Shown here one piece after another: positions 1 to 4,585 of a DNA stretch of 6,042 nt. The notes below the pieces were generated by a model, which did not search any database, was not told the origin of the DNA, and saw nothing but the letters and a program-made list of their open reading frames with translations. Every line of letters begins with the position of its first letter. Within the stretch, counting starts at the first letter, position 1. The DNA comes from Candidatus Martarchaeota archaeon (GTDB taxonomy: Archaea; Micrarchaeota; Micrarchaeia; Micrarchaeales; CABMGC01). Both the position numbers and the translations under genes were made by a program. The stretch covers positions 8,884-14,925 of the forward strand of contig JAMCSO010000019.1 of assembly GCA_023379075.1 (NCBI GenBank), given 5' to 3'.

Positions 1-32
1 CGTATTTCAGACATATGCGAGACCAACATCAT
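1..32 (-). CDS. Possible 5' end of a gene running off the left edge
   Basis: On the minus strand an ATG at 32 (a second in-frame ATG at 29) opens a frame with no stop to the window edge; about ten residues are visible, beginning MMLVSHMSEI. A GGTGA sequence (complement of 37-41) lies just upstream. It fits the archaeal anti-Shine-Dalgarno and has the same 3-4 base spacing seen before mtnP and the zinc-ribbon gene. An AT-rich TATA-like stretch lies at 45-53. The fragment is too short to identify, and a chance start cannot be excluded. Confidence 0.35.
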   Translation of the reverse strand, partial: MMLVSHMSEI

Positions 33-67
33 TATTTCACCAGCAATTTATATGCATTCGCATTCAT

Positions 68-88
68 CCCACCTTTAAAAGGGGTGGG
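68..88. other. Imperfect inverted repeat in the intergenic gap
   Basis: CCCACC at 68-73 pairs with GGTGGG at 83-88, and TTT/AAA can extend the stem inward. A short T run (90-92) follows on the plus strand only. A second small hairpin, AAGAC-TTGG-GTCTT, lies at 109-122, just after the end of the aldolase gene. Either could be a 3'-end structure or a regulatory site. No long T tract follows on the minus strand, so termination of the aldolase transcript here is only a possibility. Confidence 0.3.
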
Positions 89-133
89 CTTTCTGCTATG
101 CATTCTGTAAGACTTGGGTCTTGTTTCTTCCCT

Positions 134-847
134 TTACTCAATAAAGGAGTTATCTTGTAGTGCATTGCCTGATCTCAGCGCGTTTCTTGTTCCAAGCGAT
201 CTCATAAACTTTTCTGCGGCTATCTCAAGAGCTTCTGCTCTACCCAACGCCTTGTATAATGTTGGACCTATGGCAGCAACGCCATGTGCTTCAAGAACCA
301 CAACAGTGCAGCCTTTGCCGAATTCGGCTGCCACAGATTCTGCGAGCTCTTCAGACCCATTCTTCAGCCTGCATACTGCACCAACCTTGCCTACATAGTA
401 TTCCGGTTCTTCCATATTACTGAGCGCTTTGTTGAGGCCTAAAAGACCGCTTTCAAGCCGTTTCTCGCCTTCGAAGCTGTTCTCCACAAATGAATCGAAA
501 AGTGAAAGAGTACATATTGGATGGGGATGCACTAAAGAGCGCGCTTCAGGAATTGCCTTATATGTTGCAGCATGCATTCTCCACTCTGATGATGGTTCTG
601 AATCACCACATATTACTTTTCCGTCAGTTGTTATTAAAGAGAGCTCTCCAACTGCAAGATCTATCTTATTCCCAGAGAGAATATCTTCCTTTTTTGAAGC
701 GCCGCCTGGAGTTATAAGAATAGAACCATCGCTAAGCTTCACGCTCACGTTTCCTGAAAGAGTATCTATCATGCGGTGATAGTAAAGCTTTTTCACAACC
801 TCTAGAATGGCTCTTCCAACATGCTCTACTTCTTTATCATCATACAT
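134..847 (-). CDS. Class II (zinc-dependent) sugar-phosphate aldolase, fuculose-1-phosphate aldolase/MtnB/AraD family
   Basis: This 237-residue cytosolic enzyme is predicted to split a ketose-1-phosphate by a retro-aldol reaction into DHAP and an aldehyde. Family landmarks appear in order: SGNVS (31-35), the ITPGG phosphate-binding loop (45-49), SSEW with the catalytic acid Glu88, the HPHP zinc site (His107, His109) and EAHG with the third zinc ligand His188. All are intact, and the length is slightly above the usual 210-220. The gene is divergent from mtnA, with mtnP beyond. This context suggests the substrate is 5-methylthioribulose-1-phosphate or 5-deoxyribulose-1-phosphate, as described for aldolases of the bacterial DHAP shunt and proposed for the Methanocaldococcus fuculose aldolase homologue. 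Fuculose-1-P or ribulose-1-P aldolase, or MtnB dehydratase activity, cannot be excluded from sequence. The ATG at 847 has a weak GAGG upstream (856-859). The family call is firm; the substrate is inferred. Confidence 0.92.
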   Translation of the reverse strand: MYDDKEVEHVGRAILEVVKKLYYHRMIDTLSGNVSVKLSDGSILITPGGASKKEDILSGNKIDLAVGELSLITTDGKVICGDSEPSSEWRMHAATYKAIPEARSLVHPHPICTLSLFDSFVENSFEGEKRLESGLLGLNKALSNMEEPEYYVGKVGAVCRLKNGSEELAESVAAEFGKGCTVVVLEAHGVAAIGPTLYKALGRAEALEIAAEKFMRSLGTRNALRSGNALQDNSFIE

Positions 848-917
848 GCAATCTTCCTCATCTTATATCTGGCAATATTTATTATAGGATTATCGCTCAA
901 TGATTATTGGTTATAAT
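848..917. promoter_or_regulatory. Shared divergent promoter region between aldolase and mtnA
   Basis: The gap contains one strong AT-rich element (873-886, AATATTTATTATA) that reads as a TATA box on either strand. From its centre (about 880), the usual archaeal offset of about 26 bp predicts starts near 905 on the plus strand and near 853 on the minus strand. These lie 13 and 6 bases before the chosen start codons. A second TATA-like stretch (862-870) is too close to the aldolase ATG to drive it well. GGTTAT (909-914), three bases before ATG 918, resembles the GGTGRT ribosome-binding element seen at other genes here but has one mismatch. Confidence 0.5.
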
Positions 918-1604
918 ATGTCAACATTATCTACCAATGTTATTCCGATAAGATGGAATGATGCTACTAACGAAATTGTATGGCTTGATAATTCGCAGAT
1001 CCCTTGGGAAGAGAGATATGTCTCTTCCAGAGAACCAGAAAGATTGATTAAGGCAATACAGAAATTAGAGATACGCGGAGCCCCCGTCCTTGGAGAGGCT
1101 GGTGCATATGGCGCAGCAATGATAGTGAATAACTCACTCAACTCAAATGAAGATATACTTCGGAATGTGGTACAAAAAGGGGATGTCCTGGCTGCATCAA
1201 GACCGACAGCTGTGAATCTTAGTTGGGGAGTGAGGATAATACAGAACGCGGTGAAAAAGGCAATTGACGATGGAAAGGATCCGGGTGAGGTCAAAGCAAT
1301 TGCACTGGATTGGGCAAAGAAGATACAGGAAGACAACATAAGAGCAACTTATCAGTTGGGAGAAAATGGAAAAAAATTGATACATGATGGTGATGTTATA
1401 ATTACAGTGTGCAATGCTGGAACACTGGCGTGTGACGGCTTAGGAACTGCTACAGCCCCATTAAGGGCAGCGTGGGCTGATGGCGTACAATTCAAAGTTC
1501 TTGCAACGTATACTGCACCACTATATCAGGGTGCTAGGCTGACAGCCTGGGAACTGCATAAAGACAAGATACCTGTCCAAGTGACAATATGGCAGGGCAT
1601 CTGA
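918..1604 (+). CDS. mtnA: N-terminal two-thirds of 5-methylthioribose-1-phosphate isomerase (frameshifted)
   Basis: MtnA converts 5-methylthioribose-1-P (or 5-deoxyribose-1-P) to the corresponding ribulose-1-P and belongs to the aIF2B/eIF2B-alpha fold family. From the ATG at 918 there are 228 residues. They include IPIRW near the N-terminus, RGAPVLG (phosphate-binding Arg53), RPTAVNLSW (Arg95), CNAG with the catalytic Cys165, and QGARLTAWEL. The last four residues before the TGA at 1602 are out of frame; the family sequence continues in the next frame (1589-2014). The segment normally reading ETRP before QGARLTAWEL is YTAP (residues 198-201), so both charged residues are missing. An upstream ATG at 900 is possible, but 918 gives the usual N-terminal length and sits behind GGTTAT. 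The family is certain; whether an active product is made is doubtful. Confidence 0.85.
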   Translation: MSTLSTNVIPIRWNDATNEIVWLDNSQIPWEERYVSSREPERLIKAIQKLEIRGAPVLGEAGAYGAAMIVNNSLNSNEDILRNVVQKGDVLAASRPTAVNLSWGVRIIQNAVKKAIDDGKDPGEVKAIALDWAKKIQEDNIRATYQLGENGKKLIHDGDVIITVCNAGTLACDGLGTATAPLRAAWADGVQFKVLATYTAPLYQGARLTAWELHKDKIPVQVTIWQGI

Positions 1605-1606
1605 TG
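1581..1606 (+). other. Frameshift/deletion junction inside mtnA, with TGATG stop-start overlap
   Basis: Homology to MtnA passes from the first frame to the -1 frame within 1581-1591. In the family this point reads roughly TDxMA, where the Asp is the second catalytic residue (Asp240 in Bacillus subtilis). Here GTGACA is followed directly by ATATGGCA, so the Asp codon is absent. Restoring the frame needs 1, 4 or 7 extra bases, and the family's residue spacing fits about 7 best. There is no X-XXY-YYZ slippery heptamer. The first frame stops at TGA 1602-1604, which overlaps an in-frame ATG (1604-1606) of the second frame, so translational coupling of two pieces is formally possible. Confidence 0.75.
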
Positions 1607-2014
1607 AGGGAGGAGAAGGCAACAGCAGTCTGGGCAGGCGCAGATAGGATACTTAGTAGTTCTTCAGACGAGAGTGGAACTGTATATAATAAGATAGGCA
1701 CATTTGGGCTGGCACTGATGGCGCATGAACTTGGAGTCAAGATGTATGTGGCAGCACCCACGTCAACGATAGATCCAAGCAGCAAAATCAGAGATGTAAA
1801 GATAGAACAGAGAAAGGCTTCAGAAGTCGAGGCACTGTTTGGAGGCACGGTTGTAGTACCGAAAGGTGTCGGAGTCCTTAATCCTGCATTTGACAGGACT
1901 CCGCCAGAGTATGTCTCTGCAATAATCACAGAGATAGGCACAGCAAGAGCCCCTTATGGTGAGTCTATACCTGCTTTACTGAAGAATCCTAGAAGTATGG
2001 TTAAAAGGTTATAG
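1589..2014 (+). CDS. mtnA: C-terminal third of 5-methylthioribose-1-phosphate isomerase (frameshifted)
   Basis: This is the continuation of mtnA in the -1 frame: up to 141 residues from ATG 1589, or 136 from the ATG at 1604. Family motifs are MAGHLM, GADRI (17-21), NKIGTF (34-39), VAAPTSTID (54-62), VLNPAFDRTPPEYVSAIITE (96-115) and a terminal PYGES. Joined to the upstream piece, the protein would have about 365-370 residues, close to the usual 340-360. Departures from the family include an extended serine-rich loop after GADRI, where a short NGD/ANKIG segment is normal, and IEQR where IEER is common. The frame is fully open to its TAG, so any break is recent, or the fragment is translated separately, or the sequence has an error. 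On its own it lacks the catalytic Cys and the phosphate-binding arginines. Confidence 0.8.
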   Translation: MAGHLMREEKATAVWAGADRILSSSSDESGTVYNKIGTFGLALMAHELGVKMYVAAPTSTIDPSSKIRDVKIEQRKASEVEALFGGTVVVPKGVGVLNPAFDRTPPEYVSAIITEIGTARAPYGESIPALLKNPRSMVKRL

Positions 2015-2029
2015 AGAATATCAGAGTCA

Positions 2030-2080
2030 GAAGTTTATTATGGGTTAATACTTAGAATAAATTAGGATATGGGTGGTTTT
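2030..2080 (+). promoter_or_regulatory. mtnP promoter and ribosome-binding element
   Basis: A TATA-like TTTATTA (about 2034-2040) predicts a start near 2063. GGTGGT (2072-2077) can pair over six bases, one of them G.U, with the archaeal 16S tail (…AUCACC…). It sits three bases before ATG 2081, which makes that ATG the preferred start over the in-frame ATG at 2069. The same GTGGTTTT sequence precedes the zinc-ribbon gene at 5645-5652. Confidence 0.45.
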
Positions 2081-2884
2081 ATGGAAGCAGAGATAGGAAT
2101 AATAGGAGGATCAGGATTTTATTCGCTTCTTGAGGATAGTGAGAAGGTTGATGTTGAGACAGCATATGGAAAACCAAGCGATTCCATATCGATAGGGAAA
2201 GTAGCAGGCAAGAGGGTTGCGTTTATACCAAGGCATGGGAGCAAGCATGCTTTCCCACCGCATAAGGTTCCATATAAAGCAAACATAGAAGCGCTGTATG
2301 ACCTTGGCGTAAAGAGAATAATAGGGACAAACGCGGTAGGATCTTTGGTTGAGGAATATGCTCCTGGCGATTTTGTCTTCTTTGACCAGTTTGTTAATAT
2401 GACACATGGAAGAGATGATACCTTCTTCCATTCAAGCCCTGTAGTACATGTTAGTGCAGCAGACCCATACTGCCCAGAGATGAGGAAGGATGCCTATTCG
2501 ATATCGCATGAACTTGGATTAAAGTCGCATAGAGACGGAACTGTTGTGGTGATCGATGGACCACGATTCTCGAGCAGGGCTGAGTCCAGATTCTTCAGCA
2601 GTCAGGGATTCCATGTTATCAATATGACACAGTATCCAGAGGTTATGCTTGCACGTGAGAAGGGAATCTGCTATCTGGGGATAGGAATAGTTACAGATTA
2701 TGATGCAGGACTGGAAAACAGAGATGATATCAAGGCTGTGAGCGCTGAAGAGGTTGGAAAGGTCTTTGCAAAGGGAATAGGAGATGCGAAGAGGCTTGTC
2801 CTTGACCTGATACCCAGGATAAATGACAATAGAGAATGCGGATGCGCGGCGGCTCTGGAAGGAGCAGTCATTGCAGGGAATTGA
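2081..2884 (+). CDS. mtnP: S-methyl-5'-thioadenosine phosphorylase (MTAP/PNP family)
   Basis: This enzyme phosphorolyses methylthioadenosine (or a related 5'-deoxy- or 6-oxopurine nucleoside) to the free base and a 5-substituted ribose-1-phosphate, the substrate of MtnA. It has 267 residues, the normal family length. Motifs in order are GIIGGSGFY (6-14), IPRHG (49-53), PPHKVPYKAN (59-68), GTNAVGS (82-88), the DQF…MT…R…TFF segment (from 102), GPRFSSRAES (160-169), MTQYPE (182-187) and TDYD (205-208, base recognition). TDYD favours adenine nucleosides in characterised MTAPs, but methylthioinosine phosphorylases are close relatives. Cys131 and Cys197 fall where archaeal thermostable MTAPs form a disulfide, and a C-terminal CGC (253-255) matches their CxC motif. 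The gene ends 5 bp from the convergent membrane-protein gene. The start at 2081 is chosen for its GGTGGT element; 2069 is the alternative. Confidence 0.93.
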   Translation: MEAEIGIIGGSGFYSLLEDSEKVDVETAYGKPSDSISIGKVAGKRVAFIPRHGSKHAFPPHKVPYKANIEALYDLGVKRIIGTNAVGSLVEEYAPGDFVFFDQFVNMTHGRDDTFFHSSPVVHVSAADPYCPEMRKDAYSISHELGLKSHRDGTVVVIDGPRFSSRAESRFFSSQGFHVINMTQYPEVMLAREKGICYLGIGIVTDYDAGLENRDDIKAVSAEEVGKVFAKGIGDAKRLVLDLIPRINDNRECGCAAALEGAVIAGN

Positions 2885-2889
2885 GCCCC

Positions 2890-3573
2890 TCAGAGCTTAT
2901 ATCTGTAAAGCTTTATCCCTGCGGCAATGCTCCATATCACATTGAATAAGAATCCAAGAAAATAGATCAGGCTACCTATTGTAGAGAGAATGAGGAAAAT
3001 AGGCATTGTGAGCAGGCCTGCAATGATCCCGACCCTGCCAATAAAAGATCCAAATTCTTTTGAGCTTAGCATCGCATATGAGATTAGTATCTCTGCCAGG
3101 CTCAGTGGAAGCTGAGCCAACATTCCACCGATATTCCCTAGACTCAGTGCAAGGTTTGCTGCGGCAAGATATGATGGCTGTGATAGGGCATTTGAAGATA
3201 AGTAGGAGTTTGCTATGGAAAGTATTGTAAAGTGAAGAGGTATGTCTGTCGCAAGATCTATGGCTACAGCAGCTATTATTAAGGAAAGGGATAGAAGCGC
3301 GAGATAGCCTCTTCGTTCCCTGAAAAGTAGATATAGGGATGCGAATGAAATAATGTAAAGAATGTCATTTATTCCGAGCAAGCCGAAAAAGAGGATGTTG
3401 AAGTTCGAAAGGGAGTGGAGAGTCGTGAGGACTGATGATATATCAGAGCCTAAAAGGATTGGAGTTAATATCGCAAGCAATGGCAATGTCACAAGCAGTA
3501 TTATGCCTATCAGGATGAGGGACATACCACCTATTCTAAATGCCTGGGCCTGTGTTTGAGAATTCTTAGCCAT
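2890..3573 (-). CDS. Six-segment integral membrane protein of unknown function
   Basis: From ATG 3573 the protein has 227 residues beginning MAKNSQTQAQAFRIGG. Hydrophobic stretches at about 13-41, 58-83, 90-112, 144-169, 178-197 and 199-220 suggest six membrane helices joined by short loops. Charged residues are few: RERR after segment 2, SSKEFGSFIGR before segment 5, and KLYRYK at the C-terminus. No catalytic or metal-binding motif is visible. The pattern loosely resembles small uncharacterised membrane families such as DUF4386, but this is only an impression. An in-frame ATG at 3615 would add 14 residues, but it lies upstream of the TATA element at about 3597-3605. That element is placed for a leaderless message starting at 3573. 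The gene faces mtnP tail to tail with a 5-base gap and follows the glycosyltransferase gene on the same strand. A shared role with that gene in the cell envelope is conceivable but unsupported. Confidence 0.75.
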   Translation of the reverse strand: MAKNSQTQAQAFRIGGMSLILIGIILLVTLPLLAILTPILLGSDISSVLTTLHSLSNFNILFFGLLGINDILYIISFASLYLLFRERRGYLALLSLSLIIAAVAIDLATDIPLHFTILSIANSYLSSNALSQPSYLAAANLALSLGNIGGMLAQLPLSLAEILISYAMLSSKEFGSFIGRVGIIAGLLTMPIFLILSTIGSLIYFLGFLFNVIWSIAAGIKLYRYKL

Positions 3574-3594
3574 GCTTATCGAATATGTAACAAC

Positions 3595-3611
3595 ACCATA
3601 TTTTAAAAAGC
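3595..3611 (-). promoter_or_regulatory. TATA/BRE promoter of the membrane-protein gene
   Basis: Read on the minus strand, the sequence is GAGCTTTTTAAAATATGG. It contains a TATA-like TTTAAAATAT centred near 3601, with a purine-containing stretch upstream. The standard spacing puts transcription start near 3575, directly at ATG 3573, with no ribosome-binding sequence between. This indicates a leaderless transcript. Confidence 0.45.
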
Positions 3612-3615
3612 TCAC

Positions 3616-3646
3616 GCATTATCGTATTGGTGCATTATCGTATTGG
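3616..3646. repeat. Tandem direct repeat, 15 bp identical, period 16 bp
   Basis: GCATTATCGTATTGG occurs at 3616-3630 and again, identically, at 3632-3646. A degenerate third copy (TCATAATCGTTCT) follows at about 3648-3660. The array covers the last codons and stop (TAA, complement of 3635-3637) of the glycosyltransferase gene. It lies just upstream of the membrane-protein promoter. It could be replication slippage at the gene end or a pair of direct-repeat operator half-sites. Confidence 0.8.
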
Positions 3647-4345
3647 CTCATAATCGTTCTTTGCAGTATGATAGAGATGATAGCGTATGTTATTCCCAAG
3701 ATGGTATGTGAAATACTTGAACATGCCCCACTTTTCAACGCGCCTTACGCTAGTCTTTGCTATTGCGCCATTGACAAAGACGATTTTCCCAATCTTGCTT
3801 AGCCTGTTTGAGATGTCCCAGTCATAGAAGGTTGCAAGGCTCTCATCAAATCCACCTATCTTTAGATATGCTTTTCTTGAAATCGCGAGATTTGAACTGA
3901 TTGTCGATGGCTGTCCTATCTTTATGAAGAACTTCACGAGATAGACAGAAATTACCTTAAAACCTATGCTTATCCTCTTTGAGGTCTTTTCCAGCGGAAC
4001 TATTGGGCCGGTTGCTGCAACAACGCCACTCTCCTTGAAAGCATCATCATAAGCTTTAAGCAGTGTGCCAGTTATCGAGGTATCTGCATCTATGAAAAGA
4101 AGTATATCCCCTTTCGCTACCTTTGCGGATTTGTTGCATGCCAATGGGACGCCTCTTCTTTTCTCGACATGTATCTTAACTCCTTTGTATGCTTTTCTTG
4201 CGATTGCCAGAGTTTTGTCTTTGCTGTTGCTATCAGCTACAATCACTTCTATATCCTTGTAATCCTGTTTCTTGATGCTCTCGAGAGTCTTTTTGATGTA
4301 CTTCTCTTCATTATAAGTTGGTATTATTATGCTGAATCTTACCAT
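3635..4345 (-). CDS. Family 2 glycosyltransferase (GT-A fold)
   Basis: Predicted to transfer a sugar from a nucleotide- or dolichol-linked donor in glycan synthesis (glycolipid, S-layer or polysaccharide) at the cytosolic membrane face. The 236 residues from ATG 4345 begin VRFSIIIPTYNEEKYI, the typical GT2 nucleotide-binding strand. Next come VIVADSNSKDKT (35-46, usually VDDGSxDxT), the metal-binding DAD in FIDADT (Asp86, Asp88), SSNLAISRKAYLKIGGFDE (150-168) and YDWD (174-177) as the likely acceptor/catalytic-base region, then SVRR and an aromatic, basic C-terminus. Between 127 and 143 there is a hydrophobic patch (VISVYLVKFFI) that may touch the membrane, but there are no clear transmembrane helices. 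A GTG at 4354 is an alternative start: TTTAAA at 4377-4382 predicts transcription from about 4354, giving a leaderless GTG start or a 9-base leader to ATG 4345. Sugar and acceptor cannot be told from sequence. Confidence 0.9.
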   Translation of the reverse strand: MVRFSIIIPTYNEEKYIKKTLESIKKQDYKDIEVIVADSNSKDKTLAIARKAYKGVKIHVEKRRGVPLACNKSAKVAKGDILLFIDADTSITGTLLKAYDDAFKESGVVAATGPIVPLEKTSKRISIGFKVISVYLVKFFIKIGQPSTISSNLAISRKAYLKIGGFDESLATFYDWDISNRLSKIGKIVFVNGAIAKTSVRRVEKWGMFKYFTYHLGNNIRYHLYHTAKNDYEPIR

Positions 4346-4375
4346 AAAATGCACATTTATTAATTATTGACAAAG

Positions 4376-4384
4376 ATTTAAATT
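4376..4384 (-). promoter_or_regulatory. TATA element of the glycosyltransferase gene
   Basis: TTTAAA (4377-4382), palindromic and AT-flanked, lies 23-28 bases before the GTG at 4354 and about 35 before the ATG at 4345. No Shine-Dalgarno-like sequence precedes either start codon, which suits a leaderless or near-leaderless transcript. Confidence 0.4.
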
Positions 4385-4416
4385 ACAATCAATGAGATAA
4401 GAGTTTACTCTAAGGA

Positions 4417-4491
4417 CGGACACGGCGGGATTTGAACCCGCAACCAACAGCTCCGCAAGCTGCCGTGCTATCCAAGTTACACTACGTGTCC
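4417..4491 (-). tRNA. tRNA-Arg, anticodon GCG
   Basis: On the minus strand the sequence folds into a complete cloverleaf. The acceptor stem GGACACG/CGTGTCC is fully paired. The D arm is GTGT…GCAC with a GG in the loop. The anticodon stem GCAGC/GCTGT (one G.U pair) closes the loop TTGCGGA. The variable loop is TGGTT, and the T arm is GCGGG-TTCAAAT-CCCGC. The anticodon GCG (complement of 4454-4456) reads CGC/CGU arginine codons, and A at position 20 of the D loop is compatible with ArgRS recognition. The discriminator is G (4417). CCA is not encoded (TCC follows), so the end is added post-transcriptionally. No intron is present. Confidence 0.96.
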
Positions 4492-4518
4492 CTGTTGTTT
4501 AGATATCAATTCTCAAGC

Positions 4519-4533
4519 TCTTTATTACTTTTC
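4519..4533 (-). promoter_or_regulatory. Candidate box A (BRE/TATA) of the tRNA gene
   Basis: The minus-strand reading GAAAAGTAATAAAGAG contains a purine-rich BRE-like start and a TATA-like AGTAATAAA centred near 4525. This predicts transcription start near 4499, about 8 bases upstream of the mature tRNA 5' end. It shares the 94-bp gap with the divergent promoter of the P1-repeat gene. Confidence 0.4.
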
Positions 4534-4557
4534 ATTTCTGGCACGCAAGATTCTTAG

Positions 4558-4567
4558 ATTTTATATC
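4558..4567 (+). promoter_or_regulatory. TATA box of the P1-repeat gene
   Basis: ATTTTATATC, centred near 4563, lies about 25 bases before ATG 4586. No ribosome-binding sequence separates them (GATCAGAGAAA). The message is therefore probably leaderless, with A of the ATG at or near the first base. Confidence 0.5.
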
Positions 4568-4585
4568 AATAGTAGATCAGAGAAA

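Noticed and set aside
109..122. Hairpin as intrinsic terminator of the aldolase gene
   Set aside because: The 5-bp stem has no T run after it on the minus strand, so it is not convincing as a terminator.
429..779. Open frame of 116 codons on the plus strand inside the aldolase gene
   Set aside because: It lies opposite a well-conserved aldolase coding region with all catalytic motifs; the plus-strand product resembles no family and is a codon-bias shadow.
911..1339. Open frame of 142 codons antisense to mtnA
   Set aside because: It is low-complexity, rich in Ser/Ala/Ile, with no motifs; the opposite strand holds the conserved MtnA motifs RGAP and RPTAVNL.
1581..1604. Programmed -1 ribosomal frameshift to join the two mtnA frames
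   Set aside because: There is no slippery heptamer or homopolymer at the junction, no obvious downstream pseudoknot, and re-reading one base would still not supply the missing catalytic Asp.
1534..1941. Antisense open frame across the mtnA junction (135 codons)
   Set aside because: It was considered because it spans the frameshift. It has no recognisable motif, and the plus strand carries MtnA homology throughout.
918..2014. Ribose-1,5-bisphosphate isomerase (RuBisCO-linked) instead of MtnA
   Set aside because: The RGAPVLG and RPTAVNL motifs and the overall length are those of MtnA, and the neighbours are MTA-salvage genes with no AMP phosphorylase or RuBisCO in view.
4401..4410. GAGTTTACTC palindrome downstream of the tRNA
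   Set aside because: A 4-bp stem with a 2-base loop is too small to be a meaningful structure.
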